NCBI GenBank assembly: GCA_002707685.1
Contig: PANQ01000035.1
Span: 11,005 to 54,816, forward strand
Source of the DNA: Porticoccus sp.
Lineage (GTDB): Bacteria > Pseudomonadota > Gammaproteobacteria > Pseudomonadales > Porticoccaceae
Reading direction: 5' to 3'
DNA length: 43,812 bases
Below the pieces are notes generated by a model. That model ran no database searches. It had not been told where the DNA came from and was given only the letters and a program-made list of their open reading frames with translations. This document shows positions 13,196 to 20,862 of this stretch, piece by piece (positions within the stretch are counted from its first letter, which is position 1; each line of letters begins with the position of its first letter). Made by a program: the position numbers and the translations under genes.

Positions 13196-13239
13196 GTGCT
13201 GTGGTATAGTTCGATTTTATTTTTATCAGGGGTACAAGG

Positions 13240-13911
13240 GTGAATTCGATTGAGTTAGGTGGCATTGGTATGACCTCTCAGCGGACTCGCGAACGCCTTA
13301 TCCAGCGACTCAAGGAGCAGGGTATATCCAATCAGAAAGTCCTGGACGTGATGCGTGTAACCCCCCGTCATTTATTTCTCGACGAAGCCCTGTCTCATCG
13401 TGCCTATGAAGATACGGCACTTCCTATCGGTTATGGGCAAACGCTTTCACAGCCCTACATCGTTGCGCTGATGACGGAATTGCTTTTATCTTTGGGACCG
13501 CGTCGCAAGGTGCTTGAGATCGGCACTGGCTCCGGCTACCAGACAGCGATTCTTGCCCAGCTGGTCGACCAGGTTTACGGTGTTGAGCGAATTAAACCGC
13601 TGATTGATAAAGCGCGGGCTCGGTTGCGCCTGCTTGGGCTTAGAAATGTGCGATTATCTCATAGTGACGGTGGTTTTGGCTGGCCTGAAAATGCGCCTTA
13701 TGATGGCATTCTCAGTGCGGCGGCCCCGAACGAGGTGCCCGATGAACTGTTACATCAATTAGCCCCCGACGGTGTTCTTGTTATCCCCGTTGGCTCTGGA
13801 GAGGTTCAGGAATTACGGGTTATAACTCGGCAAGGGGATAGCAGAAATTTTGAAGAGCGAGTAGTTGAACAGGTGCGGTTTGTACCCTTGCTCAGTGGCC
13901 TCAGCCGTTAA
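13240..13911 (+). CDS. pcm: Protein-L-isoaspartate O-methyltransferase
   Basis: Pcm uses S-adenosylmethionine to methylate isoaspartyl residues, starting repair of damaged proteins. The product is 223 residues from GTG 13240, which has AGGGG 7 bases upstream; an in-frame ATG at 13270 ([14 protein letters not shown]) gives 213 residues and is equally credible by homology (E. coli 208). The SAM-binding motif [17 protein letters not shown] follows [15 protein letters not shown], and the C-terminal VRFVPLLSG is typical. It usually neighbours nlpD-rpoS, as here, with a DUF368 gene in between. Confidence 0.95.
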   Translation: MNSIELGGIGMTSQRTRERLIQRLKEQGISNQKVLDVMRVTPRHLFLDEALSHRAYEDTALPIGYGQTLSQPYIVALMTELLLSLGPRRKVLEIGTGSGYQTAILAQLVDQVYGVERIKPLIDKARARLRLLGLRNVRLSHSDGGFGWPENAPYDGILSAAAPNEVPDELLHQLAPDGVLVIPVGSGEVQELRVITRQGDSRNFEERVVEQVRFVPLLSGLSR

Positions 13912-13928
13912 CGTTTCCGGGTTTTTTG

Positions 13929-14867
13929 ATGGTTTTATTTAAGCGCTGGCTGTTGCTTTTCCTGAAAGGTATGGCGATGGGAGCCGCAGATGTCGTGCCC
14001 GGGGTTTCCGGCGGAACGATTGCCTTCATTAGCGGTATTTATGAAGACTTACTGAACTCAATCCGCTCGATTAATCTCCACTCACTGAAGTTGCTGAAAA
14101 ATGAAGGCCCCACCGCATTTTGGCGAGCCATTAATGGTAATTTCCTGCTGGCACTGTTCAGTGGCATTTTACTGAGTATTGCATCTTTTGCCTCGCTGGT
14201 TAGCCATCTTCTGGAGAGTCAGCCCATCCTGGTCTGGTCCTTTTTCTTTGGTCTAATTGTCGCGTCTATTGTTTATATATTTCGTCAGTTGCCTCGTCTG
14301 CGATGGCCGGAATGGACTTTTTTATGGGTGGGAACCCTGATGGCCCTTGGTATTTCTCTGACGCCCCCGATCCAGGGGTCCACCGACTGGCTGATGGTTT
14401 TTATGGCGGGAACCATTGCCATTTGTGCGATGATCCTGCCGGGTGTTTCCGGTAGTTTTATCCTGCTGCTGCTGGGTATGTATCCCATCATGATTGACGC
14501 CATCAGCGATTTTCAATGGCAGATTATATTGATTTTCATGCTGGGGTGCGTGACAGGTCTGATGGCTTTTTCTCGCTTCCTGTCTTGGCTTTTGCGCCAT
14601 TATCATTCGTGCACCATTGCCCTGTTGACCGGATTCCTTCTTGGCTCGCTGTATATTGTCTGGCCCTGGCGGGAGACACTGGAAGTGCTTATTGATAGCC
14701 GTGGTCGTGAAACCATATTATCGTCCCGATTGCTGCTGCCGGCAGAATTTGCCCGTGTGACAGGTTTGGACCCAAAGACATTGATGGCAACACTCTGTAT
14801 GGTCGCGGGCTTGCTTTTGGTTCTGGGCCTGGAATATCTTGGTGGCCAGCAGCGCAAAAAACTCTGA
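13929..14867 (+). CDS. DUF368 family integral membrane protein
   Basis: 312 residues, almost entirely hydrophobic, with about eight or more predicted membrane segments. The N-terminal KGMAMGAADVVPGVSGGTIAFISGIYE and the later repeat AICAMILPGVSGSFILLLLGMY show the two PGVSG(G/S) motifs typical of DUF368 proteins, which suggests an internally duplicated transporter-like fold. DUF368-type proteins have been linked to undecaprenyl-phosphate recycling in some bacteria; assigning that role here is inference. ATG 13929 is used, and a TTG codon immediately precedes it in frame. The gene lies 17 bases after pcm, probably in the same transcript. Confidence 0.85.
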   Translation: MVLFKRWLLLFLKGMAMGAADVVPGVSGGTIAFISGIYEDLLNSIRSINLHSLKLLKNEGPTAFWRAINGNFLLALFSGILLSIASFASLVSHLLESQPILVWSFFFGLIVASIVYIFRQLPRLRWPEWTFLWVGTLMALGISLTPPIQGSTDWLMVFMAGTIAICAMILPGVSGSFILLLLGMYPIMIDAISDFQWQIILIFMLGCVTGLMAFSRFLSWLLRHYHSCTIALLTGFLLGSLYIVWPWRETLEVLIDSRGRETILSSRLLLPAEFARVTGLDPKTLMATLCMVAGLLLVLGLEYLGGQQRKKL

Positions 14868-14933
14868 ATCGAGAGGTGTGACATTAGAGGGAGAAGTGAG
14901 CGTTCGATCTATCCGTCTTGCCGAGGAATCAGA

Positions 14934-15698
14934 CTGCGTTTTTTTCTCCTCTGTGTTGGATTTTTCCTGGTGTCGTCCTGCCATGCCCCACCGCCTGCAC
15001 CAGTGGACCAGCGACCGCCACCGCCCAGCCAGAAAATCAACTTTCATGTGGTGTCCAGTGACGAGACGCTTTTTGCTATTGCCTGGCGATATGAAAAAGA
15101 CCTGGAAAAACTTGCTCGCGCCAATGGGCTGTCACCACCCTATACCATTTACCGTGGTCAGCGTCTAACGTTGGACACCAATCGCCTCCCGCCGGTTGTC
15201 AGTGCTGCCCCTCCGGTAAAAAAACAACCAAAAAAAGCGGCTATTCCTGCCTCGACAGAAAGAAAGGCTTCTCCGTCGCCGGTTAAAGTGACGAAGCCAG
15301 CCCCTAAGCTCCCTGAATCGTTACCTTCAGTCTGGCGCTGGCAGTGGCCTACACAAGGACGTGTGGTCCGATACTTCAATAGTACAGAGTTGTTCAAGGG
15401 GATTGATATAGAGAGTCATTCCGGCACGGCAGTAGTGGCTGCGGCACCCGGAGTGGTCGTTTATTCAGGCAGTGGTCTGCGTGGTTATGGGGAGCTCATT
15501 ATCGTCAAGCACAGTGAGGAATTTCTCAGTGCTTATGCACATTCCCGGCAAATTTTTGTTAAGGAGGGGCAAATGGTTAAAGGGGGTGAAAAAATTGCAG
15601 AAGTGGGGGGAGATCCCGCGAATAGTAAAAGACTTTATTTTGAGATTCGCCAAAAAGGTAAACCGGTCAATCCACTGAACTTTCTTCCACGGAAATGA
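14934..15698 (+). CDS. nlpD: Lipoprotein NlpD (LysM plus degenerate LytM/M23), atypical start
   Basis: NlpD activates the septal amidase AmiC. LysM lies at about residues 35-80 (FHVVSSDETLFAIAWRYEKD) and the LytM domain in the last ~120 residues (FKGIDIESHSGTAVVAAAPG, LSAYAHS, YFEIRQKGKPVNPLNFLP). The catalytic His ligands are missing at two places (FKGIDI; YFEIR), as expected for an amidase activator. The first standard start, GTG 14970, begins VSSC and would remove the signal peptide. The same frame upstream encodes LRFFLLCVGFFLVSSC, an excellent lipoprotein signal with lipobox VSSC, but has no ATG, GTG or TTG. I chose CTG 14934, which has GAGGA 6 bases in front. The alternative is a one-base indel joining it to GTG 14896. 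Confidence 0.85.
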   Translation: MRFFLLCVGFFLVSSCHAPPPAPVDQRPPPPSQKINFHVVSSDETLFAIAWRYEKDLEKLARANGLSPPYTIYRGQRLTLDTNRLPPVVSAAPPVKKQPKKAAIPASTERKASPSPVKVTKPAPKLPESLPSVWRWQWPTQGRVVRYFNSTELFKGIDIESHSGTAVVAAAPGVVVYSGSGLRGYGELIIVKHSEEFLSAYAHSRQIFVKEGQMVKGGEKIAEVGGDPANSKRLYFEIRQKGKPVNPLNFLPRK

Positions 15699-15888
15699 TG
15701 ATTTAACAAGCACTGATGTATGCTGAATATTTATTGGGGGCATTGTTTCGGGATAAGATGACGTGGCCTAATGAGAGACAACGCGTTAATCTAGTTGAGT
15801 TGTTTCTACTTGAATTAATCTAGGCGGAAACGTAGGTTGTTGTGCTTGTTGCGTATTAAGAATTTTTGTTGAATAAGGACGCCTGCTT

Positions 15889-16818
15889 GTGTCGGACGAT
15901 GATGATTTTCTCGACCCTGAAGAAGTCGATCAAGAAGCGATTGAGGCTGAAGCGATTCCTGTTCACAGTCAGAACAAAGAAGTGTTGGATGCGGCGAGTC
16001 TGTATCTAAAAGAAATTGGCTATGCGCCCCTTCTCTCGGCTGAGGAGGAAATTTTTTATTCTCGGGCACTGAGGAATGGTGACGACGCTGCCCGAAAAAA
16101 AATGATTGAAAGCAATCTGCGCCTGGTAGTGAAGATTGCCCGCCGTTACATCAATCGGGGTTTATCATTACTGGATCTGATCGAAGAGGGCAATCTCGGG
16201 CTCATGCGGGCTGTTGAAAAATTCGATCCCGAGCTGGGCTTTCGTTTCTCTACCTATGCCACATGGTGGATTCGTCAGGCCATTGAGCGGGGGTTGATGA
16301 ATCAGACCCGTACGATTCGTTTGCCAATACATGTGGTAAAAGAGCTCAATGTGTACCTCAAGGCCTCCCGTAAACTTGCCCAGGAGCTGGATCATGATCC
16401 AACAGCGGAGGAGGTTGCCCGCTCACTGGATAAAGGTGTCGATGTGGTATCGCGCATACTCAGGCTCAATGAAAAGACCAGCTCTACAGACGTGCCGATG
16501 GGCGGTGACGACGGCAGGATGTTGATCGATACACTGAAAGATGAACACCCCAATGATCCCGAAGAGTTAGCTGAAGATGACGACATACATCATGCCCTGA
16601 CCCTATGGCTGTCCCAGCTTACCGACAAGCAGCAGGAAGTGATTGCACGTCGCTTTGGCCTTTTCGGTTACGATTCTGCAACGCTTGAAGAAGTGGGTAT
16701 TGAGGTAGGGTTAACCCGAGAAAGGGTTCGTCAGATTCAGGTCGAGGCTTTGCGCAGGTTGCGGGAAATCCTCAAAAAACAGGGTGTCGATAGTGCCATG
16801 TTGTTCGAGGAAAAGTGA
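15889..16818 (+). CDS. rpoS: RNA polymerase sigma factor RpoS (stationary phase/stress)
   Basis: RpoS directs core RNA polymerase to stationary-phase and stress promoters. The 309-residue protein starts with GTG 15889 (AAGGA lies 9 bases upstream) and an acidic N-terminus. Region 1.2/2 has [54 protein letters not shown] and [17 protein letters not shown], the -10 recognition helix. Region 4.2 ends with [21 protein letters not shown]. It follows nlpD by 190 bases; in Pseudomonas and E. coli a main rpoS promoter lies inside nlpD, so the long leader is expected. An intrinsic terminator follows at 16838. Confidence 0.97.
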   Translation: MSDDDDFLDPEEVDQEAIEAEAIPVHSQNKEVLDAASLYLKEIGYAPLLSAEEEIFYSRALRNGDDAARKKMIESNLRLVVKIARRYINRGLSLLDLIEEGNLGLMRAVEKFDPELGFRFSTYATWWIRQAIERGLMNQTRTIRLPIHVVKELNVYLKASRKLAQELDHDPTAEEVARSLDKGVDVVSRILRLNEKTSSTDVPMGGDDGRMLIDTLKDEHPNDPEELAEDDDIHHALTLWLSQLTDKQQEVIARRFGLFGYDSATLEEVGIEVGLTRERVRQIQVEALRRLREILKKQGVDSAMLFEEK

Positions 16819-16837
16819 CGTTGTCCTGTGTGCCTCA

Positions 16838-16885
16838 CCGCCTGTGTCCTGATTGCAGTCTGGTGTCAGGCGGTTGTTGTTTTTT
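16838..16885 (+). terminator. Intrinsic terminator after rpoS, overlapping the suhB 3' end
   Basis: CCGCCTG at 16838-16844 pairs perfectly with CAGGCGG at 16867-16873 and is followed by TTGTTGTTTTTT. The loop is long (22 bases). The downstream arm and T tract lie inside the last codons of suhB on the other strand. Confidence 0.7.
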
Positions 16886-17684
16886 CCAGAAATCCAAGAT
16901 GTTTCTGTACCAATTGCAGGGTTGGCTTAAACAGTTTCGGTGATGCACAGACAATATTTCCGCTCTCCATGAAGCCGTTGTCACCCCTGAAATCGCTGAC
17001 CAGTCCGCCCGCTTCTTTCACCAACAGTACCCCGGCCGCAATATCCCAAGGCTTCAGGTTCATCTCCCAGAAAGCATCGAAACGGCCAGCAGCCAGATAG
17101 GCCAGGTCGAGCGACGCAACCCCGAGGCGCCTGATACCCGACGATTCTTTGGCCAGATCGGACAAGCAGGCCAGATAGGGTTCCATAAACGCTATTGATG
17201 GCTGGTTGAAGGGTATACCGGTAGCAACCACTGCGCCGGCCAGTCCAACCCGACCCGACACCCGCAGACGTTTACCGTTCAGAAATGCACCATGGCCACG
17301 ACTGGCAGTAAACTCCTCAAGGCGCATTGGATCGAAAACCACACCGTGTTCAAGGCGACCTTTGTGTCGGCAGCCAATGGATACCGCAAAATGTGGAATG
17401 CCGTGAATGAAATTGGTGGTGCCATCCAGTGGGTCAATAATCCACTGGTAGTCATTGTCGTTGCCTTCAAGCAGTCCTGACTCTTCTCCAAGGATGGTGT
17501 GATCCGGGAATGCTTTGCGAAGGTGGTAGATGATTTCCTTCTCTGCAGCATGGTCGATCTCGGTGACGAAATCGTTGCGGCCCTTCTCGTCAATCCTGAT
17601 CAAATCCACGCGTTCTGTGGCACGGGCGATCATTTCACCGGCCTTACGTGCAGCGCGGAGGGCGATATTGACCATAGGTTCCAT
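16866..17684 (-). CDS. suhB: Inositol-1-monophosphatase family protein SuhB
   Basis: SuhB is an inositol monophosphatase that in E. coli also joins the rRNA antitermination complex. The 272-residue product (E. coli 267) begins MEPMVNIALRAARKAG, close to the E. coli start. The metal-binding motifs are GEES near residue 68, WIIDPLDGTTNFIHG near 81-95, and WDIAAGVLLVKEAGG in the C-terminal third. It is divergent from trmJ, as in E. coli. Its 3' end overlaps the rpoS terminator. Confidence 0.96.
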   Translation of the reverse strand: MEPMVNIALRAARKAGEMIARATERVDLIRIDEKGRNDFVTEIDHAAEKEIIYHLRKAFPDHTILGEESGLLEGNDNDYQWIIDPLDGTTNFIHGIPHFAVSIGCRHKGRLEHGVVFDPMRLEEFTASRGHGAFLNGKRLRVSGRVGLAGAVVATGIPFNQPSIAFMEPYLACLSDLAKESSGIRRLGVASLDLAYLAAGRFDAFWEMNLKPWDIAAGVLLVKEAGGLVSDFRGDNGFMESGNIVCASPKLFKPTLQLVQKHLGFLEKTTTA

Positions 17685-17716
17685 CGTAAAAGATTCCAGT
17701 CTGGGTAAAGCGCGGC

Positions 17717-17725
17717 ATTGTAACA
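17717..17725 (-). promoter_or_regulatory. Possible extended -10 promoter for suhB
   Basis: Read on the minus strand this is TGTTACAAT, an extended -10 element, placed so that transcription would start about 26 bases before the suhB ATG. No good -35 was found. Confidence 0.35.
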
Positions 17726-17777
17726 GAGAGGGATAGAGGCGGGGAGGGTAAAAGCGGTGAATTCATCTCTTCAATTC

Positions 17778-17786
17778 TGCTAGAAT
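17778..17786 (+). promoter_or_regulatory. Possible extended -10 promoter for trmJ
   Basis: TGCTAGAAT matches an extended -10 element about 90 bases upstream of trmJ. The -35 region is weak (TGAATT). Confidence 0.3.
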
Positions 17787-17875
17787 TCGCGCCTCCGGCA
17801 AACAGTTGTCGGGTAATGCATTATTAATGAACAACTCGGAAAGTTAGTTTTTCGATCTCGTCTGCTGGAACCCCT

Positions 17876-18646
17876 ATGAGCCATTTTGATAGCGTGCGTG
17901 TTGTGCTGGTTAATAGCACTCATCCCGGAAATATCGGCGGGGCTGCCCGCGCCATTAAAAATATGGGGTTGTCGCGGTTGTATCTGGTCGCGCCCAAGGA
18001 CTTTCCCGCCGATCGGGCAGTATGGCGAGCAGCCAGTGCCGTCGATGTGTTGGATAATGCGATTGTCGTCGATAGTCTCGACGAGGCAATTGCCGGTTGC
18101 GGTCTGGTGGTGGGCACTAGTGCCCGTGAGCGTCGTATTCCCTGGCCGTTACTGAACCCCCGTGAGTGCGGTGAACGCGTCTGGCGGGAAGCGGCACACC
18201 ATGATGTGGCCGTCGTTTTTGGTAGAGAGGACCGAGGGCTCACCAATGAGGAGCTGCAAAAGTGTAACTATCATGTGCACATTCCCTCCAACCCGGAATA
18301 CAGTTCGTTGAATCTGGCTGCGGCTGTTCAGGTGCTGTGCTACGAAGTACGTATGGCGTCATTGTCCGCAGCCCAGAGTGAATCGCCCCTATTGCCCGAT
18401 TGGGATATGCCCCCCGCCAGGGCAGAGGATCTCGAATTATATTTTCAGCATTTGGAGCAGGCTTTGGTTGATCTCGGCTTCCATGACCGTGCAAATCCCC
18501 GCCAAACCATGACCCGCTTGCGACGCCTGTATGGCCGAATCCGGCTGGATGAAATGGAATTGTCGATTCTCCGAGGTGTGCTTACCTCCATTCAGAATGC
18601 GGTACATCGCATGCAGTGTGCCTCACAGAAAAAACCCGATTCATAA
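17876..18646 (+). CDS. trmJ: tRNA (cytidine/uridine-2'-O-)-methyltransferase TrmJ
   Basis: TrmJ is a SPOUT-fold enzyme that methylates the ribose of nucleotide 32 in several tRNAs. The 256-residue protein (E. coli 246) has the N-terminal VVLVNSTHPGNIGGAARAIK, NMGLSRLYLVAPKDFP, the cofactor knot region VVFGREDRGLTNEEL, and IPSNPEYSSLNLAAAVQVLCYEV. It lies just upstream of iscR, the conserved trmJ-isc order of gammaproteobacteria. Confidence 0.95.
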   Translation: MSHFDSVRVVLVNSTHPGNIGGAARAIKNMGLSRLYLVAPKDFPADRAVWRAASAVDVLDNAIVVDSLDEAIAGCGLVVGTSARERRIPWPLLNPRECGERVWREAAHHDVAVVFGREDRGLTNEELQKCNYHVHIPSNPEYSSLNLAAAVQVLCYEVRMASLSAAQSESPLLPDWDMPPARAEDLELYFQHLEQALVDLGFHDRANPRQTMTRLRRLYGRIRLDEMELSILRGVLTSIQNAVHRMQCASQKKPDS

Positions 18647-18665
18647 TGTTTCAGTCTGCAATAAA

Positions 18666-18690
18666 ATAACCTACTAAATTAGTATGTTAT
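18666..18690 (+). promoter_or_regulatory. IscR type 1 binding site upstream of iscR
   Basis: This 25-bp near-perfect palindrome has half sites ATAACCTACTAA and, reading inward from the other strand, ATAACATACTAA. By my alignment it agrees at about 20 of 25 positions with the type 1 IscR consensus (ATA-SYYGACTRW and its mirror). It ends 4 bases before the -35 element, so [2Fe-2S]-IscR autorepression appears to be kept. Confidence 0.8.
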
Positions 18691-18694
18691 TTAG

Positions 18695-18723
18695 TTGATT
18701 AAAATACTTGGTTTTTACATAAT
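18695..18723 (+). promoter_or_regulatory. Sigma-70 type promoter of iscR
   Basis: TTGATT (18695-18700) and CATAAT (18718-18723) are separated by exactly 17 bases. The IscR palindrome lies immediately upstream. Confidence 0.6.
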
Positions 18724-18766
18724 AGCCCCACTTGGATTTTTAATTCGTCATTGCGGGAAAAACATT

Positions 18767-19234
18767 ATGCGGCTGACAACTCGTGGTCGATACGCGGTCA
18801 CTGCCATGCTGGATTTGGCGTTAAATAACGAATGTGGGCCAATTAGCCTGGCGGACATTTCCCATCGGCAGGAAATTTCGCTTTCCTATTTGGAGCAATT
18901 GTTTGCCAAATTGCGTCAGAACAATCTGGTGAATAGTGTTCGTGGCCCCGGTGGCGGTTATTGTCTGGCCCGAAGCAGTGATGCCATCAGTGTTGCCGAA
19001 ATTATTGATGCTGTGAATGAGTCGATTGATGCGACCAGTTGTAGTGGCAAGGGTAATTGCCACAACGGTGATATATGTTTGACCCATCACCTCTGGGACG
19101 ATTTGAGCCGTCAAATTCATCGTTTCCTCAGCGGCATTTCTCTGGATAGCCTGGTGCATCAGCAGGAAGTGCAAGTTGTCATGTTGCGCCAGAACGATCA
19201 GGCCGATGCCAATTCAGGCTGCGCAAAAGTCTAG
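18767..19234 (+). CDS. iscR: Fe-S cluster-binding Rrf2-family regulator IscR
   Basis: IscR senses Fe-S status and represses the isc operon when loaded with a [2Fe-2S] cluster. The ATG at 18767 gives 155 residues (E. coli 162) starting [19 protein letters not shown]; the frame is open 24 codons upstream without homology. The winged helix includes [20 protein letters not shown] and the wing RGPGGGY. Cys92, Cys98, Cys104 and His107 are at exactly the E. coli ligand positions, so cluster sensing should be intact. Its own operator is preserved, although most of the operon it normally controls is gone. Confidence 0.97.
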   Translation: MRLTTRGRYAVTAMLDLALNNECGPISLADISHRQEISLSYLEQLFAKLRQNNLVNSVRGPGGGYCLARSSDAISVAEIIDAVNESIDATSCSGKGNCHNGDICLTHHLWDDLSRQIHRFLSGISLDSLVHQQEVQVVMLRQNDQADANSGCAKV

Positions 19235-19244
19235 GAGTCTTTGC

Positions 19245-20459
19245 ATGAAATTGCCTATATATCTTGATTATTCTGCTACCACACCGGTTGATCCACGGGT
19301 AGCTGCCAAGATGTCTGGGTGCCTTACCAATGACGGTATCTTTGGCAATCCGGCCTCGCGCTCGCACTCTTTTGGCTGGCAGGCAGAGGCGGTGGTTGAA
19401 GAAGCCAGGACTCAAGTGGCAGAGCTTGTTAATGCTGATCCACGGGAAATCATCTGGACATCTGGTGCCACTGAGGCAGATAACCTGGCGATTAAGGGTT
19501 GTGCCCACTTCAACCAGAAAAAGGGCAAGCATATTATTACTTCAAAAATCGAACACAAGGCTGTTTTGGACACTTGTCGACAGTTGGAGCGTGAGGGCTT
19601 AGAGGTGACTTATCTCGATCCTGATCCCGACGGTATTATTCAGCCTCAGGTCGTCGCCGATGCCATTCGTGAAGATACAACGCTGGTTTCGCTAATGCAT
19701 GTCAATAATGAGATTGGCACGATTAACGATATTGCTGCTATCGGTGAGATCTGTCGTGACCGGAGAGTATTTTTTCATGTGGATGCAGCCCAGAGTACCG
19801 GCAAGCAGCCGATTGATCTGCAGGCAATGAAAGTGGATTTGATGGCGTTTTCCGCCCATAAAACTTACGGTCCAAAGGGGATCGGTGCCCTTTATGTCCG
19901 GCGGAAACCGCGTGTGCGCATTGAGGCGCAAACTCACGGCGGTGGTCATGAGCGGGGCATGCGTTCTGGTACGCTGCCTACCCATCAGATTGTCGGTATG
20001 GGCGAAGCTTTTCGGATAGCCAGGGAAGAAATGGCCGAGGAAAACAAACGGGTACTAGCGCTGCGCAATCGTCTTCGGGATGGCATTCGTGACCTGGACG
20101 AGGTGCATCTCAATGGTTCCATGCGGCATCGCATCGCTGGTAACTTAAATGTTAGTTTTGCCTTTGTCGAAGGGGAGTCGTTGATCATGGCGCTAAAAGA
20201 CCTGGCCGTTTCTTCCGGATCTGCCTGTACTTCAGCGAGCCTGGAGCCCTCCTATGTATTGCGCGCGCTGGGGCTTGACGATGAGTTGGCGCATAGCTCT
20301 ATTCGCTTCTCCATTGGCCGCTTTACGACCGCTGAAGAAATTGATTATGCGATTGCCAAGGTGCGTGAGGCGGTTACCAAATTGCGTGAGTTATCCCCGC
20401 GTTGGGATATGTTTAAAGACGGTGTCGATCTCAGTCAGGTCGAATGGGCCGCACATTAA
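19245..20459 (+). CDS. iscS: Cysteine desulfurase IscS
   Basis: IscS is a PLP enzyme that takes sulfur from cysteine for Fe-S clusters and for tRNA thiolation. ATG 19245 ([20 protein letters not shown]) gives 404 residues, the E. coli length; an upstream in-frame start overlapping iscR is not used. The PLP lysine is in [16 protein letters not shown], and the persulfide-carrying Cys328 is in [20 protein letters not shown], with the long loop of group I desulfurases. It looks fully functional, in contrast to the iscU remnant 17 bases downstream, so its retained role may be sulfur transfer to tRNA modification or other acceptors. Confidence 0.97.
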   Translation: MKLPIYLDYSATTPVDPRVAAKMSGCLTNDGIFGNPASRSHSFGWQAEAVVEEARTQVAELVNADPREIIWTSGATEADNLAIKGCAHFNQKKGKHIITSKIEHKAVLDTCRQLEREGLEVTYLDPDPDGIIQPQVVADAIREDTTLVSLMHVNNEIGTINDIAAIGEICRDRRVFFHVDAAQSTGKQPIDLQAMKVDLMAFSAHKTYGPKGIGALYVRRKPRVRIEAQTHGGGHERGMRSGTLPTHQIVGMGEAFRIAREEMAEENKRVLALRNRLRDGIRDLDEVHLNGSMRHRIAGNLNVSFAFVEGESLIMALKDLAVSSGSACTSASLEPSYVLRALGLDDELAHSSIRFSIGRFTTAEEIDYAIAKVREAVTKLRELSPRWDMFKDGVDLSQVEWAAH

Positions 20460-20476
20460 CGTTGAGAAGTTGAATC

Positions 20477-20824
20477 ATGGCATACAGCGAAAAAGTTCTG
20501 GACTATTACGAAAATCCCCGCAACGTTGGCTAGTTAGACGACAAAGTCAGTAATGTCGGGGCCGGCATGGTCGGTGCCCCGGCTGGTGGTGATGTGCTTG
20601 CAGATCCAGGTGAATGATCTCGGAATCATCGAAGATGTCAAATTCAAGACCTGCGGATGTGATTCAGCGATGGCCTCTTTGAAGATATCAGTGCTGCCTT
20701 GGCGCAGGATGGCAAAGCCCTGATGCATGACAGGTAGTACCGTTGCCTTGATGATGATCCGGCCCATTGTGGTGAAAAAATCCTTGAAGCCATCCAGATG
20801 GCATGGATTGAAGAACTCGATTAG
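20477..20824 (+). pseudogene. iscU: Decayed iscU (Fe-S scaffold) with stop codon and frameshift
   Basis: IscU is the scaffold on which ISC clusters are built. The first 18 codons (MAYSEKVLDYYENPRNVG) are classic IscU, followed by TAG at 20531-20533 where the family has Ser. The frame continues as SNVGAGMVGAPA, then Gly (GGT at 20585-20587) where the family has its first active-site Cys, then GDV. A deletion of about 5 bases at 20596/20597 shifts to another frame, which reads LQIQVNDLGIIEDVKFKT and CGCDSAMAS. After about 20676 the similarity is poor, with a possible trace of the last conserved block (PAHCGEKILEAI) near 20760-20800. Three independent lesions indicate a genuine pseudogene rather than a sequencing error. 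Confidence 0.9.
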
Positions 20825-20862
20825 AATGAACCACAGCTTCAATATGCTACCAAGGGGTGTTA

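Noticed and set aside
15350..15690. Loss of catalytic residues in the NlpD LytM domain as pseudogene evidence
   Set aside because: NlpD and EnvC are naturally degenerate LytM proteins that activate amidases.
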